Below, piece after piece: positions 46,330-55,000 of a stretch of 64,000 bases of DNA. The notes under the pieces were generated by a model. That model did no database searches. It was not told the origin of the DNA and saw nothing but the letters and a program-made list of their open reading frames with translations. A program made the position numbers and the translations under genes. The stretch is from Bacteroidales bacterium (GTDB lineage: Bacteria; Bacteroidota; Bacteroidia; Bacteroidales; Marinilabiliaceae), in NCBI GenBank assembly GCA_003249255.1, contig QKJP01000009.1, forward strand, positions 1-64,000. The letters run 5' to 3'. Position 1 is the first letter of the stretch, and each line of letters begins with the position of its first letter.

Positions 46330-47688
46330 TTAGTTTTTACTTGCTAAATAACCTTCTATTTTCTTTTCTATTTCAGATACCGGTGGAATCTGAGAGATGA
46401 AATCAACATTACCGTCCATAACGATAGTTGGCAGGTTTTGTACGCCTAAAGAAACCATCATCTGAACACCTTCAGCTTCTTTAATACGGTGCTCTTTGTA
46501 TACCACTTTATCACCAAACTTAGCAGCTGCTCTTGCTACTGCATCCATCATGTACTGACAAGGAGCACAAGACGATGAATCTAAAGTAATCACATCAATA
46601 ATTACTTTCTCGTTCGACCAGTGATTGGTAAGATCTAACTTTTCAACTTCCATGCCTTTAGCTTCAGAAGCACGTAACTCACCTTGTAGGTTTTCATCGT
46701 ACACTAATTCAGCTACTGCAACCAAGTTTTCCTTTGGAGTATCCATTGCCAAATCACAGCCCGGAGCTAAGATAAATCCTTTCTTACCACCAATATCCAT
46801 ACACTCAAGGGCATCACGACGAGAAGCTTCTTCATCGCCCATTAACAATACAACCGTTAATTTGATGTTACCCCCAAAGCTTACATTGTTTGCTAAAGCC
46901 ACATCCCTTACGTAATCCAATGGAATATTCTCATCGATAGAAATGTTGTTTGGCTTCGTTTTACACATTACTTCAATATTCTGTTTTGCGTTACCACAAA
47001 CAAATAATGAACTTAATGCACCCGCTTCGGCTATAAATTCGTTAATTTCTGTGATGTATGGCGTCACGAACGTTTCGAAACTCATCGGATCGATCTGACT
47101 TGTCATAGGATCTACAAGTGCTACGATATCTGCACCCGACTCGATATAGCTACCCGCCATTTTCTTAGCTACATCGGTACAAAAACGCATTAACTTGTGA
47201 GTTCCGTCAGGATCCATCATCATATTCATAAAGATGTCTGTACCTAAAAGGTGTAGAGCTAATGTAAACGGACCGGTGATTAGACCATAAAGCGCTAAGT
47301 CAGGATGCTGTTCACGTAATTTCTGAGTGGCTTCCATTACCATAGAAATACGGCCTTGGCAGCTACAAGGGACTTTTAAATCCTCGATTGTTTTACCTTC
47401 TTTAAGAGGGTGAGAAACTACCGCCGGAGGGTTATCATCAGCCCAGGCTAATTTACATCCTAAAGCCTCTGCTTCAATCTGTAAATCGAACGCAACCGGT
47501 ATACCATCAGGGTTGTATAGTTCAATGGCTTTGTTCACCCCTTTCACAAGGTTATCAGCAGAACTTAAGTACGCTGTTGCTGTTTGACCTAATAATGCAC
47601 CTGCATGTGCACCTACGAATGGAACCCAAGGAATTCGCTCAACTTCTTCAAGGCGCATGGCCTTTTTAATTAACTCTAAACCTTTCAT
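46330..47688 (-). CDS. UroD-type corrinoid methyltransferase (MtaA/CmuA-like) fused to thioredoxin-fold domain
   Basis: 452 residues. Residues 1-340 are a URO-D TIM barrel of the methyltransferase kind (GLELIKKAMRLEEVERIP, ESGADIVALVDPMTS). The zinc site of MtaA-like enzymes is H-x-C...C; here it reads F229-V-C231 (SSLFVCGNA) and C311 (FILAPGCDL), so the His is replaced by Phe. Residues about 360-452 are a thioredoxin-like domain with C374-A-P-C377 (SSCAPCQYM) and a cis-Pro phrase NLPTIVMDG. As the probable second methyltransferase it would move the methyl group from the corrinoid protein to an acceptor such as tetrahydrofolate. The added redox domain is unusual. It lies 29 bp downstream of the corrinoid protein gene. 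Confidence 0.85.
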   Translation of the reverse strand: MKGLELIKKAMRLEEVERIPWVPFVGAHAGALLGQTATAYLSSADNLVKGVNKAIELYNPDGIPVAFDLQIEAEALGCKLAWADDNPPAVVSHPLKEGKTIEDLKVPCSCQGRISMVMEATQKLREQHPDLALYGLITGPFTLALHLLGTDIFMNMMMDPDGTHKLMRFCTDVAKKMAGSYIESGADIVALVDPMTSQIDPMSFETFVTPYITEINEFIAEAGALSSLFVCGNAKQNIEVMCKTKPNNISIDENIPLDYVRDVALANNVSFGGNIKLTVVLLMGDEEASRRDALECMDIGGKKGFILAPGCDLAMDTPKENLVAVAELVYDENLQGELRASEAKGMEVEKLDLTNHWSNEKVIIDVITLDSSSCAPCQYMMDAVARAAAKFGDKVVYKEHRIKEAEGVQMMVSLGVQNLPTIVMDGNVDFISQIPPVSEIEKKIEGYLASKN

Positions 47689-47717
47689 TAGACAACTTTT
47701 AATTATTTCAGTTTAAT

Positions 47718-48389
47718 TTATGCACTTTTCGCGTTAAGAAACTCAACAACACCCTGTGGATCGGGATTGTAACTATCTGCCCCTATCTGATCACAAAACT
47801 CTTGGGTGATAGGAGCACCTCCAATACAGATTTGTATAGCGCTATTGTGTTCTTTAATCGCTTTTGTAATCTGCTTCATGTTCTCCATGGTTGTTGTTAA
47901 TAAAGCCGAAAGAGCAAGAACAGCACCCGGATGAGCATCGGCAGCTTCGATGAATTTTTCGGCCTTCACATCAACACCCAAATCAATTACTTCGTAACCA
48001 TTTCCTTCTACCATCATTGCTACAAGGTTTTTACCGATATCATGTAAATCGCCTTCTACTGTACCAATAATAAAGGTGCCTTTACGTGACGATGAACTTT
48101 CGGCAAAAATTGGCTTAAGGTGTGCCATTGCAGCATCCATTGCTTTCGCAGACATCAATACTTGCGGAACAAAAACTTTATTCTCACGGAACTTAACACC
48201 AACTTTCTCCATGCCAATAACTAAACCTTTTTGCAGGATATCGTCGGCGCTCATACCGCCATCTAATAATTGTTTTGTAATCTCATCAGCACCATCCATA
48301 TCTTTCATGTTCGGAGGGTAGGGAGATACCTTATTTATTTTTCCAAATTCTATACAGTCGGATAATTTTGCTAATAATTCTTCCATCAT
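47718..48389 (-). CDS. corrinoid (B12-binding) protein of a methyltransferase system (MtaC/MtbC-like)
   Basis: 223 residues with the two expected parts: a helical cap (1-95, LDGGMSADDILQKGLVIGME, PQVLMSAKAMD) and a Rossmann-like B12 domain (100-220). The cobalt-coordinating motif D-x-H-x2-G is GDLHDIGKN (D114, H116, G119), with the supporting LSALLTTTMENM and CIGGAPIT. It carries the methyl group between the two UroD-type methyltransferases. Genes for both flank it (93 bp downstream of one, 29 bp upstream of the other), and activases for its cobalt follow in the same cluster. Confidence 0.93.
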   Translation of the reverse strand: MMEELLAKLSDCIEFGKINKVSPYPPNMKDMDGADEITKQLLDGGMSADDILQKGLVIGMEKVGVKFRENKVFVPQVLMSAKAMDAAMAHLKPIFAESSSSRKGTFIIGTVEGDLHDIGKNLVAMMVEGNGYEVIDLGVDVKAEKFIEAADAHPGAVLALSALLTTTMENMKQITKAIKEHNSAIQICIGGAPITQEFCDQIGADSYNPDPQGVVEFLNAKSA

Positions 48390-48481
48390 GGCTTATTTTA
48401 TTTACTCATAACATTCTAAGATTCTGCCTTTTAATTCTAAGTGGTACCCGGCAGCAGGTACCACTATCAATCATTTGCAGA

Positions 48482-49507
48482 TTAAAAACCTGCTGCTGCC
48501 TTTTGAGCTTTAATAATCTCAATAAAAGCAACAATGTTCTCTATAGGAGTATCTCCCTCTGTGGCATGCGAAGGACAGAAAATATAACTTCCTTCTTTAC
48601 CCAGCTCCAATAAACGATTGGTCTCATTCTGAACATCTTCGACAGTACCATAAGGTAAAATCTTCTGTGTTGATAAACCTCCGTGGAACGATACTTTACC
48701 GCGGTACGTGTTAATCATATCATCAACATTTAATACCTCTGGCTGGAATGGGTTGATACAGTTCACCCCTGCTTCGATTAATTCCGGAATAATAGAAGCG
48801 ATATCACCACACGAGTGAATTAACTGGTATTTACCAAGATCTCGGGTATTCTTGTACATTCTGGATACTTCAGGGTAGATGAATTCCATCCAAACTTCTT
48901 TACCCATCATAAGATCTTTCTGAGCACCCCAGTCATCACCAAAGTAAATACCATCTACCTCAGGGTAGCGCTCACAAACGTTTTTGATCACTGCAATGTT
49001 AAAATCGGCAATCTTGCCCAATAACTCTTTCGTGAAATCAGGATACATCATAAAATCTAAGAAGGCATTCTCCATTCCGCGAAGACACCAAAAACGCTCG
49101 AACAAACTAAAACCAATGCTATAAAGAATAAACTTGTCTTTATTGGCAGCAATTTTCTCTTCGATACCTTGGTAAAGGATTGGATCGTTTGGATCGGGAA
49201 ATTCGTAACCTTCTAATGTAGGTTCGGGTAAAACCATACCTTCTACGTTACCTATATCTTTCTCGTAAGTCATGTCCCAGATCGTACCAAAAATATCTTT
49301 CTTACGGTTGTTACCTATGTCAATTTTAAAACCACTTGATTGTCCAAGTTTAATGAAGTGATTGTCTACTAAAGCTTCCACATCTACATCTTCACCGTAG
49401 TGCTCTTTCATTTTTTCAAGAGCTTCAAGAGTAAACTTACAATCCCAAGGCACATAAGGAGGTTTTTTACCATCCAGTACCATTTTGATTACTTCCTTCT
49501 TTGTCAT
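48482..49507 (-). CDS. UroD-superfamily methyltransferase, probable substrate-specific MT-I
   Basis: 341 residues, a URO-D TIM barrel. Unlike true uroporphyrinogen decarboxylase it has the methyltransferase zinc site: H231-S-C233 (YQLIHSCGD) and C311 (YIFCPSHATEGDTP). Other family marks are YFGDDWGAQKDLMM and FHGGLSTQ. It lies 32 bp downstream of the galactokinase-like gene and 92 bp upstream of the corrinoid gene. I infer that it takes the methyl group from a substrate and gives it to the corrinoid protein; the galactokinase and GH86 context points to a methylated galactose. Methanol, betaines or methoxy-aromatics remain possible. Confidence 0.85.
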   Translation of the reverse strand: MTKKEVIKMVLDGKKPPYVPWDCKFTLEALEKMKEHYGEDVDVEALVDNHFIKLGQSSGFKIDIGNNRKKDIFGTIWDMTYEKDIGNVEGMVLPEPTLEGYEFPDPNDPILYQGIEEKIAANKDKFILYSIGFSLFERFWCLRGMENAFLDFMMYPDFTKELLGKIADFNIAVIKNVCERYPEVDGIYFGDDWGAQKDLMMGKEVWMEFIYPEVSRMYKNTRDLGKYQLIHSCGDIASIIPELIEAGVNCINPFQPEVLNVDDMINTYRGKVSFHGGLSTQKILPYGTVEDVQNETNRLLELGKEGSYIFCPSHATEGDTPIENIVAFIEIIKAQKAAAGF

Positions 49508-49539
49508 CTTTTTGCTTGTCTATTTTGAACTGGTAATAA

Positions 49540-50718
49540 TTACTTAGCTTCTGCTGTGGCTAATGCTTCTACAGGCTTAATGTTAGTTCCTTGAGAAGTA
49601 TGCACTCCGTAAATCTGACACTCTAAACCAGTTAATTCTTTGTATTTGTTGAATACGTCTTTCTTAAAAGCTTCTAACTGATCTTTCTTAACTAATGATG
49701 CCATACATCCTCCAAAACCCGCACCTGCCTGACGTGATGCAACTACACCTGTAGCTGTAGACATCGCTTCGTACATGCAGTTCATTTCGTTGTTTGAGAT
49801 TTGGAATAAGTCGCGAGCACCAACAAAAGAGCGGTGGAATACATCTTTAAGAGCTGCTTTATCGTTTTTAGTTAAAGCTGCTTGTAATTCGTGAGTACGG
49901 TCGTTTTCTTCGATAATGAATTGAGCACGTTTAGCTGCGTTTGCAGGCATTTTATCTTTGTACTCGTTAAACAACTCGATGCTAACATCGCGTAAATGAG
50001 TTACATTTGGATGGTCTTTTGCAATAACAGCCACAGCCGCTTCACAATCTCTGCGTCTGTCGTCGTACTCAGAACCGTGTAACTGACGAGGCTTAACCGT
50101 ATTACAAATGGCAACCATTACATCTGATGGCCATTCTACCTGCGAATGAGTTAGTTCGCGACAATCTAATTTGATTACTTTATGCCTTTCACCAAAGATT
50201 ACTGAGTACTGATCTAAAATACCACAGTTTACACCAACATATTTATTCTCTGCCTTTTGAGTTAAAAGGGCACTGTTCTTTTTGTCGATTTCGAAACCAC
50301 CAACTTTACCCAAAATAGCTATAACCGCAGCTTCTAAAGCAGCCGAACTGGATAAACCGGATCCAATAGGTACAGTAGAACAAAATGCACCGTTAAACGC
50401 TTTTAAGGTATGACCTTCATCAAGACATACTTTTGCTACTGCACTTACATATTTACCCCAATCATCACCCTCGATCTGATCTCCGGTTTTAATATCAATC
50501 TTCGCAAATGTATCTAAGTTGCATGAGTACAACGTTAAAGCACTCTCTTCGGTAGCCGAGAATGCACACTCGATTTTAAGATCAACCGGCATGGTTACTA
50601 CATATCCGTGGTTATAGTCGGTATGACTACCCATTAAATCTACTCGTCCGGGAGACGATGCAAAAAACTCTGCTTTAGAGCCAAATAGTTCTTCAAACTT
50701 GTTAATTACTTTATTCAT
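49540..50718 (-). CDS. galK: galactokinase-family GHMP sugar kinase with altered signature
   Basis: 392 residues, full galactokinase length. ATP loop PIGSGLSSSAALEAAV and the C-terminal GAGFGGCMASLV motif are intact. The galactokinase signature, normally GRxN[LIV]IGEHxDY, reads GRVDLMGSHTDYN (24-36): Asn becomes Asp and the Glu that contacts the sugar becomes Ser31. In galactokinase structures, as I recall, that Glu is near the O6 side of galactose, so a bulkier or methylated C6 might be tolerated. It phosphorylates galactose or a relative at C1 in the cytoplasm. First gene of the methyltransferase cluster; divergent from the AraC regulator. Confidence 0.82.
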   Translation of the reverse strand: MNKVINKFEELFGSKAEFFASSPGRVDLMGSHTDYNHGYVVTMPVDLKIECAFSATEESALTLYSCNLDTFAKIDIKTGDQIEGDDWGKYVSAVAKVCLDEGHTLKAFNGAFCSTVPIGSGLSSSAALEAAVIAILGKVGGFEIDKKNSALLTQKAENKYVGVNCGILDQYSVIFGERHKVIKLDCRELTHSQVEWPSDVMVAICNTVKPRQLHGSEYDDRRRDCEAAVAVIAKDHPNVTHLRDVSIELFNEYKDKMPANAAKRAQFIIEENDRTHELQAALTKNDKAALKDVFHRSFVGARDLFQISNNEMNCMYEAMSTATGVVASRQAGAGFGGCMASLVKKDQLEAFKKDVFNKYKELTGLECQIYGVHTSQGTNIKPVEALATAEAK

Positions 50719-50802
50719 TTGTCTTCTCTTTTTGTCTTTTATCGTTTGTAGGATCTGATAAAATCATTTGATATCTACAAAGAAATAGCCTACGGATATA
50801 AT

Positions 50803-50838
50803 ATGCTTTCAAAGTATTGATAAGAATTTAGCTATATT
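50803..50838. promoter_or_regulatory. candidate operator shared with the GH86 gene
   Basis: This 36-bp stretch matches 56194..56229 at about 28 positions without gaps, including a 13-bp identity ATTTAGCTATATT (50826-50838 and 56217-56229) and ATGCTTT at the left end. Same orientation relative to the downstream minus-strand gene in both places (galK here, GH86 there). A plausible binding site for the AraC regulator encoded next door. Confidence 0.5.
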
Positions 50839-50840
50839 TG
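50833..50840 (+). promoter_or_regulatory. putative -7 box (TATATTTG) of the AraC gene
   Basis: TATATTTG fits TAnnTTTG; a TTTC 22 bp before it could be the -33 box. It overlaps the shared 36-bp element, so a protein bound there could block or drive this promoter. Confidence 0.45.
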
Positions 50841-50925
50841 CAACTGCCCGATATTTCAGCAAAATAAATCCCAACAGTCAATAAATCTTAATACATTTAT
50901 TAGCACACACAATATTGAATTTGAT

Positions 50926-51789
50926 ATGATTCCAGAAATAGAGAAAATAGAAAAGAGTTCTTCCGAATCTTTTTCAGTAAAACAATACAGTAATAAATGG
51001 TTTGAACGCACCTGGCACTTTCATTCTGAATACGAACTACTCCTTATTACCAGTGGACATGGTAACAGAGTTATTGGTGACAACAGCAAAAACTTTAAAG
51101 AAGGTGATTTAGTTTTAGTTGGAGGTAACATACCACACGCTTGGTTTTCCGCCCCAGATTACTTCAAGCCGGATAACGAAAAACTTTGCGAATCGACTTA
51201 TGTCCAATTTGACAGGTCTATTTTTGGAACGCGCTTCATTAACTCTCCTGAATTACACCCTATTCAACTTTTGTTAGACGAAGCTAAATACGGACTCAAT
51301 TTATTACGTGATAATGAAGAAATTGCGAAACGAATTCTTAAACTTCCGCAACTAAGCAAATTAGATAGAATGCTGGAGTTCATAAAGATTCTTGACCTAT
51401 TCAAACACAGCCAATACGAAAAAATCATTTCCGACGATTATTTATCCAATTCTTTCATTACTAAATCTGAGCGCATCAAAAAAGTTCATGAATTTCTCAT
51501 TAACAACTACATGCACGACATCAACCTGCAAGAAGTAGCTGAAATGGTAAATATGAACACCAGTTCGTTTTGTCGATTCTTTAAAAAACAAACTCATAGG
51601 ACTTTTTCGCAATATGTGAAAGAAATTAGAATTGATTATGCCCAACAACTTTTAATCAACACAGAACTACCTTCAAACCAAGTTGGGTTTGAATGCGGGT
51701 TTAGCTCTGTGGCCTATTTTAACCAGTGTTTTAAATACCTTTGCAAGGTCTCTCCTCTGGAATATCGATCCAAATACAAGCTTGTTTAG
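50926..51789 (+). CDS. AraC-family transcriptional regulator
   Basis: 287 residues. N-terminal cupin sensor (about 1-150: RTWHFHSEYELLLITSGHGN, EGDLVLVGGNIPHAWFS with the usual His pattern) and two C-terminal helix-turn-helix motifs (HEFLINNYMHDINLQEVAEMV; SNQVGFECGFSSVAYFNQCF). This type often binds a sugar and activates nearby catabolic genes. It is divergent from the galK/methyltransferase cluster and lies between it and the GH86 gene, so it is the natural candidate to control both. Confidence 0.92.
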   Translation: MIPEIEKIEKSSSESFSVKQYSNKWFERTWHFHSEYELLLITSGHGNRVIGDNSKNFKEGDLVLVGGNIPHAWFSAPDYFKPDNEKLCESTYVQFDRSIFGTRFINSPELHPIQLLLDEAKYGLNLLRDNEEIAKRILKLPQLSKLDRMLEFIKILDLFKHSQYEKIISDDYLSNSFITKSERIKKVHEFLINNYMHDINLQEVAEMVNMNTSSFCRFFKKQTHRTFSQYVKEIRIDYAQQLLINTELPSNQVGFECGFSSVAYFNQCFKYLCKVSPLEYRSKYKLV

Positions 51790-51953
51790 TTATATGTACC
51801 TTAAATAATGCAAACAAAACTAAACCTGCTCTTATATCAATGAGAATAAATAAGCATATTGCGCTCTATACTTATTCAATAACGCGAAACACAGCACAAC
51901 GCTCTACAATCTCTCAGAGTGGACTTCCACCTACTCATTTGTAACAATGTGGC

Positions 51954-51987
51954 AAAAAAAAGATGCCTGCTAAATTTATAGCAGACA
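51954..51987 (-). terminator. intrinsic terminator of the GH86 gene
   Basis: Minus-strand stem TGTCTGCTA/TAGCAGGCA (one G:T pair), loop of about 6, followed by eight T (51961-51954). Confidence 0.75.
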
Positions 51988-52017
51988 CCTATATTTACCT
52001 CAGAACCCAAGTTCTTT

Positions 52018-55000
52018 TTAGTTTGCTTTTACAAAAGGTAAAGTAATTGTAGAAACTCCATCCAAAATTGTCATCAAGTAATACCCCTGAGGTAATTCAC
52101 TAACATTTAACATTTCGGAACCGTTAACAACTACTTGATTAGTCAATAACTCCACACCTTGAACTGTGGAAACAACAATGGTATAGGTTCCATTATCAAG
52201 ACCTGTTATTTTCAATTCATCAATTGCAGGATTTGGAGTTAAAGCAACACCCGCAGATACTAAATCAAACACAGAATTTGGAACATCAGAAGAAGTAGGC
52301 ACTAAAGTTATTTTATCTAAATTCCATTGCCAATCATTCGAACCAGAAGCCTCTGCTTTGAATGTATGAGAACCTGCTGTTAAAGATACAGTTCCGGCAG
52401 CAATAAGTGGTTCGTAGGCATCCCATCCTTTTTCTCCGAGTCCATTGTTCGGCACTACATCTGTAGAAAACGCAACACCATCAACATAACCTGTCACTGC
52501 TGCATTATCATTTGGAGAAGCAATAAGGTATGTTACCTGATATGTTCCGGCTTTAGCAACAGTAAATGTGTATTCTACATAATCTCCGGTATTACCATAA
52601 TTAATTACAGTACCTGCAAGTTTAAATCCTAAACCAGGACCTTGCCATTTAGAATCATCCAAGGTACCGCCTGTTTTAATAAACGTTTCTGCCTCAATCA
52701 CGAGAGCATCAGCTGAGTTATCGCTTACAGTAACAACACAAGAGGCTTTTTTCGCTTGATCTTTGGTAGTTACAGTAATCACCGCTTCACCGGTAGACTC
52801 TGCAGTTACAAGGCCATTTTCATCAACAGACACAATTCCCGGTTGATCAGAAGACCACTCAACTTCTTTATTAGCTGCATCCATTGGGTTTACAGTAGCA
52901 AATAAAGTATAGCTTCCATCTACTGCTAAGGTTAATGTTGTTTTGTTTAAGACAACATCAGTAACAGCAACAGGGGCTTTCATCTCTACAGTTTTTGTTT
53001 TTGTATCAAGGACTGTGTCTCCATCTTTTAAAGTCAATCGAACTGAATAACCCGATGCAATTTCCGGAACACTAGTTAATTCAACCGTAACTTCGGCAGT
53101 TGCTAAACCTGTTGCAGTTACACGCTCAGAGGCAGACCCAATAGCGCTACCATCTTTTAACAATTCAACAACTACAGTGCGCTCGCCCATAATCGAAACC
53201 GGCACAGTGAAAGTATACGAATCCAATGGCGTTAATACTCTTGCAATATCATTGGTTGAAACAGATTCTCCTCCAGCCAAATCAACTGTCACTAAAATCT
53301 CATCTTTAATAGTTGTGCCTTCAACCGTAGCAGTAATGGTAGCTGTTTCACCAACTGTCTTACCAACTACAGTTCCATCTGCTAAGACATCCACAACTTC
53401 AACATTACTTGAACTCCACACAACTTCAGGCGCAACCTGAGGCTCGGGTGTAAACGTTACATGTAATTGAGTATTAAAATTTCGATCCACATTAATGGCA
53501 CCTCCCTCTACAATTGCAATACCACTAACCGTTGATGCTGCATATGCCTTTGCATTAACCGTTATTGTAGTACTTACTGAAGAATTTGCTGTACTTGTGG
53601 CAGTAATTACTGTACTACCTGAAGCGGCAAGTGCTATCACCACACCATTTTCATCTACAGTAGCTACACTTGTATTTGATGAAACCCAAGTTAATCCTTT
53701 ATCAGAAGCATTACCAGGCGTAAACACAGGCGCTAACCCTAAAGTTTGACCTTTCATTAAATCTACTGATGACGCATTAAAAGCTAAACCTGAAACAACT
53801 GAACCTTGGGTTGTACGACCTGGTTCTGCACTCATATCAAACACTTGAATCATGATGGTAGTAAACTCAACCCCCTGCCATCTTTCGAAGAAAACAGTAT
53901 TTTCACCATCCTTAAGCACATCAATCGGACACTCTAATTCCAACACACCAAACCAACTCCCTTTATAGTTCCCAATACCGTAACCACGTGTATTTGCTAC
54001 AAACTGATCAGCATCAACAATAACATCTTTATTGTTTACTTTTAGTTTTTTCACCTTGGTACCTACTGTTCCATCAACAGTTCCATCTGAAGGATTCGTA
54101 AAGAAACCGCCAATACGAATGACAGCCTCACCTTTTGCAGGCTTTTTAACACCTTGAACAGTCGCGGTAATGCTAGCCTGTGAAGCCGTGTGACACAGTT
54201 GTGTTCCACGCTTATTCTTTTGTGTTCCGGCTAGAGGTTCACACATGTATTTGGTCTCCTTGGACTCTTGATTAATTGCTACATCAGAAGCAAAAGTATA
54301 ATCCAGAATAATAGTTGAATTAGGTTTTAATGTCACTTGACCTGGTGCAGAGGTCATTTGAGTAACCGTATACTTCGGAATACGGTCATCACCTAAATAC
54401 AAATGACGAAACTCAACATTGCTAACTTCATTTGAATTAGCCGAGTTAAAGAAATTAAGGTTAATTGTCTTGGTATCATCAATCGCATTATTAAGAATCA
54501 AATAGGCATGTTTTCCATTAACATAAGCATCAACCTGCACGTCAATATTACTTGATTTTGTATCGATACGAGTCCCCTCAACATCTTTCCATAATTCGAA
54601 GAAGTGAATAATTGTGCTCCATCCCCATCCTTCTGATGGTTCATCTTTATTAGGATTTCCATTCCAGGTTCCAAGAGGATCCATCAAAGTAGCTCCTTCG
54701 TATCGAATAATCGGATTACCTTCAAAAGCTCCCCAACGACCTTTAACAGGTGCAAAAGGCATACTGTATACAACATGTGATGGACGCTCTAAGAATTGCA
54801 TTTGCATTTGGTTAAAAGCCCTGATAAATGGCCAGTCGCGCTCTCCTGTTGGAAGGGAGTGAATGTACGCACCATTAACAGCACCAAACTCAGAAAGTAC
54901 AATATCTTTCTTTTGACCAAATTTTAAATTATCGTACCATTCAAACATATCAAGATAAGCCTCGGTATGACCTCCTGCACGAGCATTAGCTTTGTCGCTT

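Noticed and set aside
48482-49507. Uroporphyrinogen decarboxylase (HemE) for haem synthesis
   Set aside because: It has the methyltransferase zinc motif HSC...C and sits with a corrinoid protein; HemE lacks this site.
42899-50925. Cobalamin riboswitch controlling the corrinoid cluster
   Set aside because: No B12-box-like AGxCAGGAGACC or matching structure seen in the leaders of galK or the other cluster genes.
53177-53749. Plus-strand frames within the GH86 gene
   Set aside because: Antisense shadows of the Ser/Thr/Val-rich Big2 repeats; the minus-strand gene explains them.
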